A DNA stretch of 64,000 nucleotides. Source: Sedimentitalea xiamensis. GTDB taxonomy: Bacteria > Pseudomonadota > Alphaproteobacteria > Rhodobacterales > Rhodobacteraceae. Numbering within the stretch: position 1 is the first letter of the stretch; every line of letters begins with the position of its first letter. The DNA lies in contig NZ_JASNJE010000016.1 of NCBI RefSeq assembly GCF_030164465.1, positions 36,699 through 100,698 of the forward strand, given 5' to 3'. Position numbers and translations under genes: made by a program. Positions 23,796 through 32,635 of this stretch are shown here, piece after piece. Below the pieces are notes generated by a model. The model was not told the DNA's origin. It worked only from the letters and a program-made list of their open reading frames with translations, and made no database searches.

Positions 23796-24875
23796 ATGGA
23801 CTGCGAAATTCCGATAGACAAGGCCCGCCGAAGGGCGCGCGGGGCGGTGAGCAACCGTAGCGGCCGCTTCGATCTCGACCGGAGGGCGGAGCCCGATGGC
23901 TGGGAAGGGCAGGCGGACGATACGGGAATTGCAACCGAGGTCAGCCTGGAAACGCCGCGCAGCCTGATCACCTACAACCGGAGCCCGGATCTACCCTTCG
24001 ACCGGTCGATCAATCCCTATCGCGGATGCGAACACGGCTGCATCTACTGTTTCGCGCGCCCTTCCCATGCATGGCTGGGTCTGTCTCCGGGGCTGGATTT
24101 CGAAACCCGCCTGATCGCCCGGCCCGGTGCCGCGAAGGTCCTGGACCGCGAATTGCGGTCGTCGCGTTACCGCGTCGCGACCATTGCCGTCGGGACCAAC
24201 ACCGATCCCTATCAACCGATCGAGCGGGACCATCGGATCATGCGGGACTGTCTCGGGGTCCTGTCAGAGTTCAGGCATCCGGTGGCGATCGTCACGAAAG
24301 GGGCGCTTGTCGAACGGGACATCGACATTCTGGCGCCGATGGCGCGGCAGGGGCTGGCGCGGGTCGGGATATCGCTGACGACTCTGGACCCGGATCTGAG
24401 CCGCCGGATGGAACCGCGCGCGCCTGCGCCGGCCCGCCGGTTGCGCGTGATCCGGCGGCTTGTCGAGGCCGGCATCCCGGTGCGGGTCATGGCGTCGCCC
24501 ATGGTGCCGGGCCTGACCGATCACGAGCTGGAAACGATCCTGTCCGCGGCGCGCGATGCCGGGGCCGATGCGGCGAGCTGGATCATGCTCCGCCTGCCGC
24601 GCGAGGTGTCGCCGCTCTGGCAGGAATGGCTGGCGGAACATTACCCCGACCGCGCCGCTCGGGTCATGGCGCGGCTGCGCGACATGCACGGCGGCAAGGA
24701 TTACGATGCGCGCTGGGGCCATCGCATGCGCGGCGAAGGCCCCTATGCGGAGATGATCGCGCAAAGGTTCCGGCTGGCGACGCTGCGCCTGGGTCTGGAC
24801 CGTCCGGTCGCGCCGTTGCGGAGCGATCTGTTCGCGGTGCCGCCCGAACCGGGCGATCAGTTGTCGCTGTTCTGA
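23796..24875 (+). CDS. PA0069-family radical SAM protein, likely SOS-regulated
   Basis: A 359-residue radical SAM enzyme with the cluster motif CEHGCIYCFA (CxxxCxxC, about residues 76-85). The surrounding text NPYRGCEHGCIYCFARPSHA matches PA0069-like proteins, distant relatives of spore photoproduct lyase. The SAM-binding and barrel segments TNTDPYQPIER and ASPMVPGLTDHELE are present. A LexA box sits just upstream, which points to a DNA-damage role. The start is uncertain: ATG 23796 keeps the basic ARRRARGAVSNRSGRF lead typical of the family, but has no clear ribosome site. The reaction is unknown. Confidence 0.85.
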   Translation: MDCEIPIDKARRRARGAVSNRSGRFDLDRRAEPDGWEGQADDTGIATEVSLETPRSLITYNRSPDLPFDRSINPYRGCEHGCIYCFARPSHAWLGLSPGLDFETRLIARPGAAKVLDRELRSSRYRVATIAVGTNTDPYQPIERDHRIMRDCLGVLSEFRHPVAIVTKGALVERDIDILAPMARQGLARVGISLTTLDPDLSRRMEPRAPAPARRLRVIRRLVEAGIPVRVMASPMVPGLTDHELETILSAARDAGADAASWIMLRLPREVSPLWQEWLAEHYPDRAARVMARLRDMHGGKDYDARWGHRMRGEGPYAEMIAQRFRLATLRLGLDRPVAPLRSDLFAVPPEPGDQLSLF

Positions 24876-25028
24876 TGCGCAAGACCGCTCCGGGCGGAAA
24901 AGCAAGCGGGCGGATCCGGGTTGCAAGACCGCCGAACCCCATGCGAGGGACGCAGCGCGCATTTTTTTGAATGCCGTTTTCATGAATGCCAGCAGCCTGT
25001 TAAGGCCGTTTCTTCATCCGGTTTCGCG

Positions 25029-26042
25029 CTAGCTGCGCCGTCGACCCCGGCGTTCCCGAGGTTTCGGCGTATCGTCGCCGGTTCCGTCGCTGGCCGAAGA
25101 AAATGCGCCGAGCGCCGCGGTGATCTGATCCAGGGTCGGGCGCCCGCCCAGGGGCCGTTCGTCGAGCGCCGCCCGCATCAGGCGCAGGTGTTCGGGCATG
25201 GTGCCGCAACAGCCTCCGATGATCCGCGCGCCGCAATCGCGCGCCATCGCCGCGTAATCGGCCATCAGCGCCGGCGTGCCGTCATAGTGGATGTGGCCAT
25301 CCACGTATTTCGGGATGCCGGCATTGCCCTTGGCGATGAGCGGCCGTTCGGTGCCCTGCGCGGCAAAACCGAGAAGGGTGCGCAGGATGTCGGAGGCTCC
25401 GGTGCCACAATTGGCGCCGAAAGCCAGCGGCGGATGATCCAGCGCTTCGACCATCTGGACCATGTCCGCCGAGGTCACGCCCATCATCGTGCGCCCGGCG
25501 GTGTCAAAGCTCATCGTGCCGCACCAGGGCAGGCCGACAAGCGAAAACGCTTCGGCGGCGGCGCGGTATTCCTCGGGCGCGGAAATGGTTTCCAGCCACA
25601 GCACATCGACGCCGCCTTCTTTCAGCCCGTCCGCCTGTTCGTGGAACATCTCGACCGCCAGCGCATGGCTGAGCGTGCCGACCGGTTCCATGATTTCGCC
25701 GGTCGGACCGACCGATCCGGCGACCACCACCGGGCGGGCGGCCGTGTCCGCGATGTCGCGCCCAAGCTCTGCCCCGACCCGCGACAGTTCGCGCACCCGG
25801 TTCTGCGCATCGTGCAGTTTCAGCCGGGCGGCCGTTCCGCCGAACGTGTTGGTGAGGAACAGGTCGCTCCCGGCATCGACCGATCCCTTGTAGAGCGCGC
25901 GAATCTTGGCGGGCTCGTTGACGTTCCAGAGTTCCGGCGCTTCGCCGGACATCAGCCCCATGTTGAACAGGTTGGTGCCGGTCGCGCCATCGGCGAGGAT
26001 CACTTCCTTTGCCGCCAGCAGTTTCTCAAAGGCATTGGTCAC
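25029..26042 (-). CDS. bmt: Homocysteine S-methyltransferase (BHMT/MetH-N type)
   Basis: A 337-residue zinc-dependent methyltransferase barrel that makes methionine from homocysteine. Zinc cysteines are visible in FGANCGTGASD and in GGCCGTMPEHL. The opening ILADGATGTNLFNMG is the standard S-methyltransferase start. The methyl donor could be betaine, or the methyl-cobalamin protein at 22888-23589, which would make it one part of a split methionine synthase. The start codon is GTG 26042, preceded by CAGGAT. The basic C-terminal tail (PRERRGRRR) is probably unstructured. Confidence 0.85.
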   Translation of the reverse strand: MTNAFEKLLAAKEVILADGATGTNLFNMGLMSGEAPELWNVNEPAKIRALYKGSVDAGSDLFLTNTFGGTAARLKLHDAQNRVRELSRVGAELGRDIADTAARPVVVAGSVGPTGEIMEPVGTLSHALAVEMFHEQADGLKEGGVDVLWLETISAPEEYRAAAEAFSLVGLPWCGTMSFDTAGRTMMGVTSADMVQMVEALDHPPLAFGANCGTGASDILRTLLGFAAQGTERPLIAKGNAGIPKYVDGHIHYDGTPALMADYAAMARDCGARIIGGCCGTMPEHLRLMRAALDERPLGGRPTLDQITAALGAFSSASDGTGDDTPKPRERRGRRRS

Positions 26043-26075
26043 GATGAATCATCCTGTCAGTTTGGTCGGCGGATT

Positions 26076-26116
26076 GCTCTGCGTCGTCGGTCGCTGGCGC
26101 CTGGCGGACGCAGAGC
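26076..26116 (-). promoter_or_regulatory. 10-bp inverted repeat in bmt leader
   Basis: GCTCTGCGTC and GACGCAGAGC form a perfect 10-bp stem around a 21-base loop, ending 34 bases before the GTG start of the homocysteine methyltransferase gene. It could be an attenuator or an RNA regulatory structure. I cannot match it to known SAM or SAH riboswitch consensus. Confidence 0.35.
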
Positions 26117-26202
26117 AAGGAAGCGGCGGCCGAACACACGAGGCGCAGCCCAAAGAACGGCATCCATCCCGTATTTGAGGCCCGGAAACGGTCAGTCCGG
26201 GT

Positions 26203-26520
26203 TCAGCCGACCTCTTTCATGATCTGGTCCTTGGCCACCGCCATCAGCTCGTCCATCTTGGCGCGGATCGTGTTGGCATCGGCCTTGTCCCCGAGATCGG
26301 CGGCCAGCTTGCGCACGACATCCTCATGTCCGGCTTCCTCGAAATCGGCCAGCACGACGGATTTGGCGTAGTCATCCGCATCGCTTCCGGATTTGCCCAA
26401 CAGTCCGGCGGCCCAGAGACCGGTCAGCTTGTTGCGGCGCGCGACGGCTTTGAAGGTCATTTCCTCGTCGTGAGCGTATTTCGCTTCGAAGGCGTTTTCG
26501 CGATCGTCGAATGTGGTCAT
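26203..26520 (-). CDS. DUF1476 protein, F1-ATPase inhibitor zeta subunit
   Basis: A 105-residue helical protein of the DUF1476 family, identified in Paracoccus as the zeta subunit that blocks ATP hydrolysis by F1-ATPase. It begins [20 protein letters not shown], the conserved inhibitory N-terminus, followed by [20 protein letters not shown]. Length and sequence fit. It is divergent from purC, 158 bases apart, a common arrangement in alphaproteobacteria. A small stem (CCCGGA/TCCGGG) just after its stop may terminate transcription. Confidence 0.88.
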   Translation of the reverse strand: MTTFDDRENAFEAKYAHDEEMTFKAVARRNKLTGLWAAGLLGKSGSDADDYAKSVVLADFEEAGHEDVVRKLAADLGDKADANTIRAKMDELMAVAKDQIMKEVG

Positions 26521-26678
26521 GGCTGCTGCCCTTTGCGATATTGTGTCTCTGGCAGATATGCCGGTCCGTCCGCTCTTGTGCAAGAGGGGGCGGCACGCTT
26601 GCGACACTGCGGCCCTTGCACTATAGCGGCGTCACGGGGCCGGGTCTGTCCGGGCCGATCAACCCTGAAAGGCAGTTC

Positions 26679-27440
26679 ATGGCGCGTCGCAAGAAGATAT
26701 ACGAAGGCAAGGCCAAGATATTGTACGAAGGTCCCGAACCGGGGACGATCGTGCAGTATTTCAAGGATGACGCCACCGCGTTCAATGCCCAGAAAAAGGA
26801 CGTCATCGACGGCAAGGGGGTTCTGAACAACCTGCTGAGCGAGTTTTTCATGACCGGGCTGAACACGATCGGTGTTCCGACTCATTTCATCCGCCGGCTG
26901 AACATGCGCGAACAGCTGGTGCGCAGCTGCGAGATCATCCCCCTGGAAATCATCGTGCGCAATTTCGCGGCCGGCTCGATGAGCCAGCGGCTGGGGATCG
27001 ACGAAGGCACGCAATTGCCTCGGCCGATTGTCGAATACTGCTACAAGGATGACAAGCTGGGCGACCCGCTGGTGACGGAGGAACATATCGCCGCCTTCGG
27101 CTGGGCCAGCCAGCAGGACATGGACGACGTTCTGAGCCTGGCGCTGCGGGTCAACGATTTCATGTCCGGCCTCATGTATGGCGTCGGCATTCGGCTGGTG
27201 GATTTCAAGATCGAGATCGGCCGTATCTATGACGGCGATTTCCAGCGCCTGATCGTGGCGGACGAAATCAGCCCGGACAGCTGCCGGTTGTGGGATATCG
27301 AGACCGGACAGAAACTGGATAAAGACGTGTTCCGGCGCGATCTGGGCAACCTGACCGATGCCTATTCCGAGGTGGCGCGCCGCCTTGGCGTCATGCCCAA
27401 GACATCGACGCCGATCACCAAGCCGACGCTGATCAACTGA
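26679..27440 (+). CDS. purC: SAICAR synthetase
   Basis: Joins aspartate to CAIR using ATP. The 253-residue protein has the N-terminal [38 protein letters not shown] and the signature [15 protein letters not shown], all conserved in PurC. ATG 26679 follows a GAAAGG site. It heads a purine run: purS follows after 58 bases, then an MDR dehydrogenase and purQ. purL is not in the window. Confidence 0.97.
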   Translation: MARRKKIYEGKAKILYEGPEPGTIVQYFKDDATAFNAQKKDVIDGKGVLNNLLSEFFMTGLNTIGVPTHFIRRLNMREQLVRSCEIIPLEIIVRNFAAGSMSQRLGIDEGTQLPRPIVEYCYKDDKLGDPLVTEEHIAAFGWASQQDMDDVLSLALRVNDFMSGLMYGVGIRLVDFKIEIGRIYDGDFQRLIVADEISPDSCRLWDIETGQKLDKDVFRRDLGNLTDAYSEVARRLGVMPKTSTPITKPTLIN

Positions 27441-27498
27441 ATTGCAACGAAAGACGACGGCTCCGCCGGGGCCGGAAACAGACCAGAAGGGTGATGCC

Positions 27499-27729
27499 AT
27501 GAAGGCAAGGGTTCACGTTATGCTCAAGACCGGAGTTCTGGATCCCCAGGGCGAAGCGGTGCGTCACGCCCTCGGCGCGATGGGATTTGAAGGCGTGACC
27601 GGCGTGCGGCAGGGCAAGGTTATCGAACTGGACCTGGCCGAGGGCGTGACCGAAGCCGACGTCCGGGAGATGTGCGAAAAGCTCCTGGCCAATACGGTGA
27701 TCGAATCCTACACGGTGGACATGGGTTAA
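27499..27729 (+). CDS. purS: FGAM synthase subunit PurS
   Basis: The small bridging subunit of the three-part FGAM synthase (PurS-PurQ-PurL). The 76-residue length and the ends MKARVHVMLKTGVLDPQG and NTVIESYTVDMG are typical; the central FEGVTGVRQGKVIELDL matches the family. AGAAGG precedes ATG 27499. Its stop codon overlaps the start of the following dehydrogenase gene (TAATG). Confidence 0.95.
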   Translation: MKARVHVMLKTGVLDPQGEAVRHALGAMGFEGVTGVRQGKVIELDLAEGVTEADVREMCEKLLANTVIESYTVDMG

Positions 27730-28769
27730 TGCGGGCGGCCCGGCTGACCGGTTGGCGCGCGCCGCTGGAGATGGTCGACTTGCCCGGTCCCGATCCGGAC
27801 CGGGACGGCGTCGTTCTCAAGGTGCTGGCCTGTGGCGTCTGCCGGTCCGACTGGCATGTCTGGACCGGGGCCGATCCGGTGGACCTGCCGCATGTGCCGG
27901 GGCATGAATATTGCGGAGAGGTGATCGCCGTGGGCGGCGATGTGCGGGGCTGGAAGGTCGGCGACAGGGTGATCGCGCCCTTCATTCTCGCCTGCGGACG
28001 CTGCGCGGATTGCGCGGCGGGACATCAGACCATATGTGCCGGTCAGGTGCTGCCGGGCTTCACGGCGCCTGGCGCCTTTGCCGAGGAGATCGCGGTGCCC
28101 CATGCCGACGCCAATCTGACAGCCCTGCCTGACGCGGTTGCGCCGGACCTGGCGGCTGCGCTGGGGTGCCGCGTGACCACCGCGTGGCAGGCGCTGACCG
28201 GGCGCGCCGCCCTGCGCCCCGGCGAATGGCTGGCGATTTTCGGCGGCGGCGGGGTCGGAACCGCGGCGCTTCTGTTGGGACGGGCGCTTGGGGCGCGGGT
28301 CGTGGTGGTCGATGTCGTGCCGGAAAAGCTCCACTATGCCCGCGAACTGGGGGCAGACGCCGTCGTGGATGCCAGCGCCTGCGATTCGGCGCAGGCGGTG
28401 CGTGACGCGACCGGCGGCGGGGCTCACATGGCGATCGAGGCTCTGGGGATCGACGCGACGACGCGGGCGGCGATCCGATCCCTGCGAAAGCTCGGACGGA
28501 TGGTGCAGATCGGCATGCCGGCGGGCCCGCATGTCGAAATGCGCTTGCCGATGGACGCGGTCTATTCCGGCCAGCTTGCAATCTATGGCACCCGCGGGAT
28601 GCCCGCCTGGCGCTACCCGTCGCTGCTGTCGCTGATCGAGGGCGGGCAGGTGGATCTGACCCCGCTGATCACACGCCGCATCGCTCTCTCCGATGTCACC
28701 CGCGAACTCGCCGCGTTCGATACGCCCGCTCCGCCGGGCGTTGCCGTTGTCACCGATTTCCTGAACTGA
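27729..28769 (+). CDS. Zinc-type alcohol dehydrogenase (MDR) inside purine operon
   Basis: A 346-residue medium-chain dehydrogenase. The catalytic zinc site is seen in CGVCRSDWHVW and GHEYCGEV. The structural zinc cysteines are CGRCADCAAGHQTIC, and the NAD(P) fold is FGGGGVGTAALLLG near residue 177. It starts at the purS stop codon and is followed 13 bases later by purQ, so it must be expressed with the FGAM synthase genes. No purine reaction needs such an enzyme; it may be a chance insertion into the operon. The substrate is unknown. Confidence 0.9.
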   Translation: MRAARLTGWRAPLEMVDLPGPDPDRDGVVLKVLACGVCRSDWHVWTGADPVDLPHVPGHEYCGEVIAVGGDVRGWKVGDRVIAPFILACGRCADCAAGHQTICAGQVLPGFTAPGAFAEEIAVPHADANLTALPDAVAPDLAAALGCRVTTAWQALTGRAALRPGEWLAIFGGGGVGTAALLLGRALGARVVVVDVVPEKLHYARELGADAVVDASACDSAQAVRDATGGGAHMAIEALGIDATTRAAIRSLRKLGRMVQIGMPAGPHVEMRLPMDAVYSGQLAIYGTRGMPAWRYPSLLSLIEGGQVDLTPLITRRIALSDVTRELAAFDTPAPPGVAVVTDFLN

Positions 28770-28781
28770 AGGATCCTTCCC

Positions 28782-29450
28782 ATGCGTGCTGCCGTCGTCG
28801 TCTTTCCCGGATCGAACTGCGATCGCGACCTTGCCGTCGCCTTTCGGGCCGCCGGTGCCCATGTCACGATGGTCTGGCACAAGGATACCACATTGCCCGA
28901 CGGTATCGACCTGGTCGGCATTCCCGGCGGGTTTTCCTATGGCGACTACCTGCGGTGCGGGGCAATCGCCGCGCAGTCGCCGATCTGCCGGGCAGTCAGG
29001 GCGCATGTGGACCGGGGCGGATATGCGTTTGGCGTCTGCAACGGGTTCCAGGTTCTCGCCGAAACCGGGATCCTGCCGGGCGCCCTGTTGCGCAATGCCG
29101 GGCTGAAATACATCTGCAAGACCGTCGATCTTCGGGTCCAGACCAGCAGCAGCGCCTTTACCGGCGCCTATAACGCCGGCGACGTGATCGGCATCCCGAT
29201 CGCGCATCACGACGGCAACTATTTCGCCGACCCCGAGACCCTGACCGCGCTGAACGACCAGGATCGGGTGGCGTTCCGCTATGTCGGCAATCCCAACGGC
29301 TCCGTCGGGGACATCGCCGGCATCCTGTCGGAAAACCGCCGGGTGCTCGGGATGATGCCGCATCCGGAACGCGCGGCGGACGCGGGCCATGGCGGCACCG
29401 ATGGCGCGGCGCTGTTCCGCGGGCTGGTTGGGGCGCTTGCACCCGCGTGA
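28782..29450 (+). CDS. purQ: FGAM synthase glutaminase subunit PurQ
   Basis: The class I glutamine amidotransferase subunit that supplies ammonia to PurL. The 222-residue protein has the nucleophile-elbow cysteine in GVCNGFQVL (about residue 86) and the His-Glu pair in [10 protein letters not shown]. The N-terminal [15 protein letters not shown] is typical. It is separated from purS by the dehydrogenase gene but clearly in the same operon. Confidence 0.96.
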   Translation: MRAAVVVFPGSNCDRDLAVAFRAAGAHVTMVWHKDTTLPDGIDLVGIPGGFSYGDYLRCGAIAAQSPICRAVRAHVDRGGYAFGVCNGFQVLAETGILPGALLRNAGLKYICKTVDLRVQTSSSAFTGAYNAGDVIGIPIAHHDGNYFADPETLTALNDQDRVAFRYVGNPNGSVGDIAGILSENRRVLGMMPHPERAADAGHGGTDGAALFRGLVGALAPA

Positions 29451-29486
29451 CTTGAGCAAACGCCGATGCAGGCGTAACTTACTGTC

Positions 29487-31259
29487 ATGAAGAGTCCCGT
29501 GAAACCTCATCAACCGATCTCGGGCTGGCCTCGGTCCGACGGGATCAGTTGGCGGGTCCGGCTGGCACTTGTCATCCTGCTGATCGTGGCCGTGGGAACG
29601 ATCTGGGTCACGAACCGGATGATGACCGACCGGTTTACCGAAAGCACGCGCAACCGGGCGGAGCTTCGGCTGCTTCTTTACGGCGGCAACCTGCAAAGCG
29701 AACTGAGCCGAAATGCCATCGTTCCGCAGTTGCTGGCCCGCGATCCGACCCTCATCGGGGCGCTGAATTCGAGCGACTACAGCCAGTCGACCCAGAGACT
29801 GATCTCTTTCGTAGAGGAAATCGGCGCCGCCTCTCTGATGCTCCTGGACGGGGACGGGCGCACGGTGGCGGCGACGGACCGCAACAGGCTCGGCTCCCAA
29901 CATCGCGGCGAACCCTATTTCGTGGATGCGATTCGCTCCAATTCCACGATCTTTTCGGTTATTCCACGCGAATCCGGCGGGTATCGGTTCACCTATGCCC
30001 GCAAGATCGAAAGCGGTTCCAACACCCTGGGCGTGATCGTGGTCGAGGTCGATCTGCAGAAGTTCGAACGGACCTGGGGCGGCATTTCCGATGCGGTCAT
30101 GGTCACGGACAGCACCGGCACGATTGTCCTGTCCACGGAATCGCGCTGGCGCGGGCTGAGCGAACAGGAGGCTCTGGAACGGGAGACGCCGCAAGGGGCG
30201 ATCGAGCGCGCGATCCGCACGACGGCGGACTGGACCGCCCTGCCGGCGGAAGCTTACCTGCAGGGCGAGGCGGTGATCAGGATGGAATCCAAGATCCCGT
30301 TCCGCGGCTGGCGCATGACCTCGTTTTCCACCTATGCGTCGGTGCGCGAGCGGGTGAATGGCATACTCGCGCTCGAGATCATGGGATTCGCGATCTTGTT
30401 GGCGCTGGTCTTTTACGCGCTCAGCCGGCGCACGGCCCTCCGCATGGCCTTGTTCCAGCGCGAGTCGGCAGAACTTCGCGCGTTGAACAGCCGCTTGCAG
30501 CGGGAAATCGCCGAACGGGAACGGGTGCAGGAAACGCTTGCGGTGGCCGAACAGACGCTGGCGCAGTCCTCGAAACTGGCCGCGCTCGGTGAAATGTCGG
30601 CGGCCGTCAGCCATGAATTGAACCAGCCGCTGGCGGCGATGAAAACCTACCTGGCGGGCGCGCGGCTCCTGCTGCGGCGCAACCGCCCGGAAGAAGCGCT
30701 GTCGTCCTTCGGGCGGATCGACGATCTGCTGGACCGGATGGGCGCGATCACGCGGCAGTTGAAATCCTATGCGCGCAAGGGCGGAGACACGCTGACCCCG
30801 GTAAACATGGGCGATGCGCTGGCCGCGGCGCTGTCGATGATGGAACCGCAGCTGCGCCAGAGAAAGGTCGAGATCGCGCGGATCCTGCCCGAGGAGCAGG
30901 TCTGGGTGATGGGCGACCGGCTGCGCATCGAACAGGTGATGGTGAACCTCTTGCGCAACGCGCTGGATGCCACGAAATCGGTGCGCAATCCGGAAGTTCA
31001 GATCATTCTCGCCGCCGGGGAAACCGCCACCCTGACCGTGCGCGACAATGGCGACGGTATCGAGGATCTGGAGTCGATTTTCGAGCCGTTCTACACTACC
31101 AAGCAGCCCGGCGACGGGGTCGGATTGGGGCTTGCCATCTCGTCCGGGATCGTCAACGACCTCGGTGGACGCCTGAGCGCGCGCAACGGGCGCGATGGTG
31201 GCGCGGTTTTCGAAATGCAGTTGCCGATACTGGAAACCGGTGTCGAAGCTGCGGAATGA
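29487..31259 (+). CDS. dctB: C4-dicarboxylate sensor kinase DctB
   Basis: A membrane sensor histidine kinase of 590 residues. Two transmembrane segments (about 28-45 and 288-310) enclose a periplasmic sensory domain of about 240 residues with the DctB-type FTYARKIESGSNTLGVIVVE stretch. A coiled-coil linker (ALNSRLQREIAERERVQETL) leads to the H-box AAVSHELNQPLAAMK (His376). The N box VNLLRNALDA and glycine boxes DNGDGI and GVGLGLAIS follow. The next gene is dctD, its response regulator, 13 bases downstream. No dicarboxylate transporter genes are in the window. Confidence 0.88.
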   Translation: MKSPVKPHQPISGWPRSDGISWRVRLALVILLIVAVGTIWVTNRMMTDRFTESTRNRAELRLLLYGGNLQSELSRNAIVPQLLARDPTLIGALNSSDYSQSTQRLISFVEEIGAASLMLLDGDGRTVAATDRNRLGSQHRGEPYFVDAIRSNSTIFSVIPRESGGYRFTYARKIESGSNTLGVIVVEVDLQKFERTWGGISDAVMVTDSTGTIVLSTESRWRGLSEQEALERETPQGAIERAIRTTADWTALPAEAYLQGEAVIRMESKIPFRGWRMTSFSTYASVRERVNGILALEIMGFAILLALVFYALSRRTALRMALFQRESAELRALNSRLQREIAERERVQETLAVAEQTLAQSSKLAALGEMSAAVSHELNQPLAAMKTYLAGARLLLRRNRPEEALSSFGRIDDLLDRMGAITRQLKSYARKGGDTLTPVNMGDALAAALSMMEPQLRQRKVEIARILPEEQVWVMGDRLRIEQVMVNLLRNALDATKSVRNPEVQIILAAGETATLTVRDNGDGIEDLESIFEPFYTTKQPGDGVGLGLAISSGIVNDLGGRLSARNGRDGGAVFEMQLPILETGVEAAE

Positions 31260-31272
31260 TGAGGGTGGACCA

Positions 31273-32607
31273 ATGGCGCAGGCCATGAAGATAGCAATTG
31301 TGGATGACGAACAGGACATGCGCCAGTCGATCAGCCAGTGGCTGGCCCTGTCCGGATACGATACGGAAACCTTTGCCAGCGCCGAAGACGCACTGAAGGC
31401 TCTTGGGCCGGAATATCCGGGGATCGTGATTTCCGACATCAAGATGCCGGGCATGGACGGGATGCAGTTCCTGAAGAAACTGATGGGAACGGACAGCGCG
31501 CTGCCGGTCATCATGATCACCGGACATGGTGACGTGCCGATGGCGGTCGAGGCGATGCGCGTCGGGGCCTTCGATTTCCTGGAGAAGCCGTTCAACCCGG
31601 ACCGGATGAGCGCGCTTGCCAAGCGGGCGACCGGGGCCCGGCGTCTGGTTCTGGACAACCGCGCGCTGCGGCGCGAGTTGAGCGACGGCACCCAGCTGAT
31701 GAACAAGCTGATCGGCGCCAGCCCGGCGATGGAACGGCTGAAAGAAGATATCCTCGATCTGGGGCAGGCGGATGGCCATGTGCTGATCGACGGCGAAACC
31801 GGCACCGGCAAGACACTGGTGGCCCATGCGTTGCATGCGGTGGGCAGCCGCGCCGGCAAGAAATTCGTGCTGATCAGCTGCGCCGCGTTGGAAGAGGACG
31901 CGCTGGCAAAGCGGCTATTCGGTCCCATGCTGCCGGAGGACGAACAACTGCCCGCAATCGAGGAGGCCCGCGGCGGAACGCTGGTGCTGGAAGACATCGA
32001 GGCGCTCAGCGAGACCATGCAGGCCAAGCTGCTCAGCGTGATCAACGAGCAGGGCACGCCGGCGGAAACCCGCATCGTGGCGATCAGCAATTTGCAGGAG
32101 GCCGGTCGCACCAGCGAGGACGTCCTGCGTCCCGACCTGTTCTACCGCCTAGCCGCGTTGCGGATCACGGTGCCGCCGCTGCGCCAGCGCGGCGAGGACA
32201 TCCTGACGCTGTTCACCCGCCTGTCGGAACAGTTCGCGGACGAATACGGCTGCGAGGCTCCGAAAGTCAGTGCTCAGGAGGCCGCGCAGCTGTTGCAGGC
32301 GCCCTGGCCGGGCAACGTGCGCCAACTGATCAATATCGCCGAACGGGCAGTGCTTCAGTCCCGACGCGGAAGCGGGACGATCGCATCCCTGCTGATGTCC
32401 GACCACGACGAGATGCAGCCGGTGATGACGACGGAAGGCAAGCCGCTGAAGGAATATGTCGAGGCGTTCGAACGGATGCTGATCGACAACACGATGCGCC
32501 GGCACAAGGGATCGATCGCCGCCGTGATGGACGAACTGTGCCTGCCGCGCCGGACACTGAACGAGAAAATGGCGAAATACGGCTTGCAGCGGTCCGACTA
32601 TCTCTGA
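31273..32607 (+). CDS. dctD: DctD-like response regulator lacking GAFTGA loop
   Basis: A 444-residue response regulator: receiver domain with phosphorylation Asp55 (ISDIKMPGMDG), AAA+ domain with Walker A GETGTGKT (174-181), and a C-terminal Fis-type helix-turn-helix (GSIAAVMDELCLPRRTLNEK). Between Walker A and Walker B the region that should carry GAFTGA, the sigma-54 contact, reads LFGPMLPEDEQLPAIEEA. Walker B is GTLVLEDIEAL rather than GTLFLDEI. Rhodobacter NtrC shows a similar loss and works with sigma-70, so this protein may also not use sigma-54. Cotranscribed with dctB. Confidence 0.88.
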   Translation: MAQAMKIAIVDDEQDMRQSISQWLALSGYDTETFASAEDALKALGPEYPGIVISDIKMPGMDGMQFLKKLMGTDSALPVIMITGHGDVPMAVEAMRVGAFDFLEKPFNPDRMSALAKRATGARRLVLDNRALRRELSDGTQLMNKLIGASPAMERLKEDILDLGQADGHVLIDGETGTGKTLVAHALHAVGSRAGKKFVLISCAALEEDALAKRLFGPMLPEDEQLPAIEEARGGTLVLEDIEALSETMQAKLLSVINEQGTPAETRIVAISNLQEAGRTSEDVLRPDLFYRLAALRITVPPLRQRGEDILTLFTRLSEQFADEYGCEAPKVSAQEAAQLLQAPWPGNVRQLINIAERAVLQSRRGSGTIASLLMSDHDEMQPVMTTEGKPLKEYVEAFERMLIDNTMRRHKGSIAAVMDELCLPRRTLNEKMAKYGLQRSDYL

Positions 32608-32635
32608 CCGGAGTCGTCAGGCGGGCATGTGGTCT

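Noticed and set aside
26043..26202. SAM or SAH riboswitch before the homocysteine methyltransferase gene
   Set aside because: Only a single stable stem is visible; the conserved cores of SAM-II, SAM/SAH or SAH riboswitches were not found by eye.
27726..32111. A 1461-codon open frame on the minus strand
   Set aside because: It lies antisense to well-identified genes (dehydrogenase, purQ, dctB, dctD). Long antisense frames are common in high-GC DNA and the translation is low-complexity, without domains.
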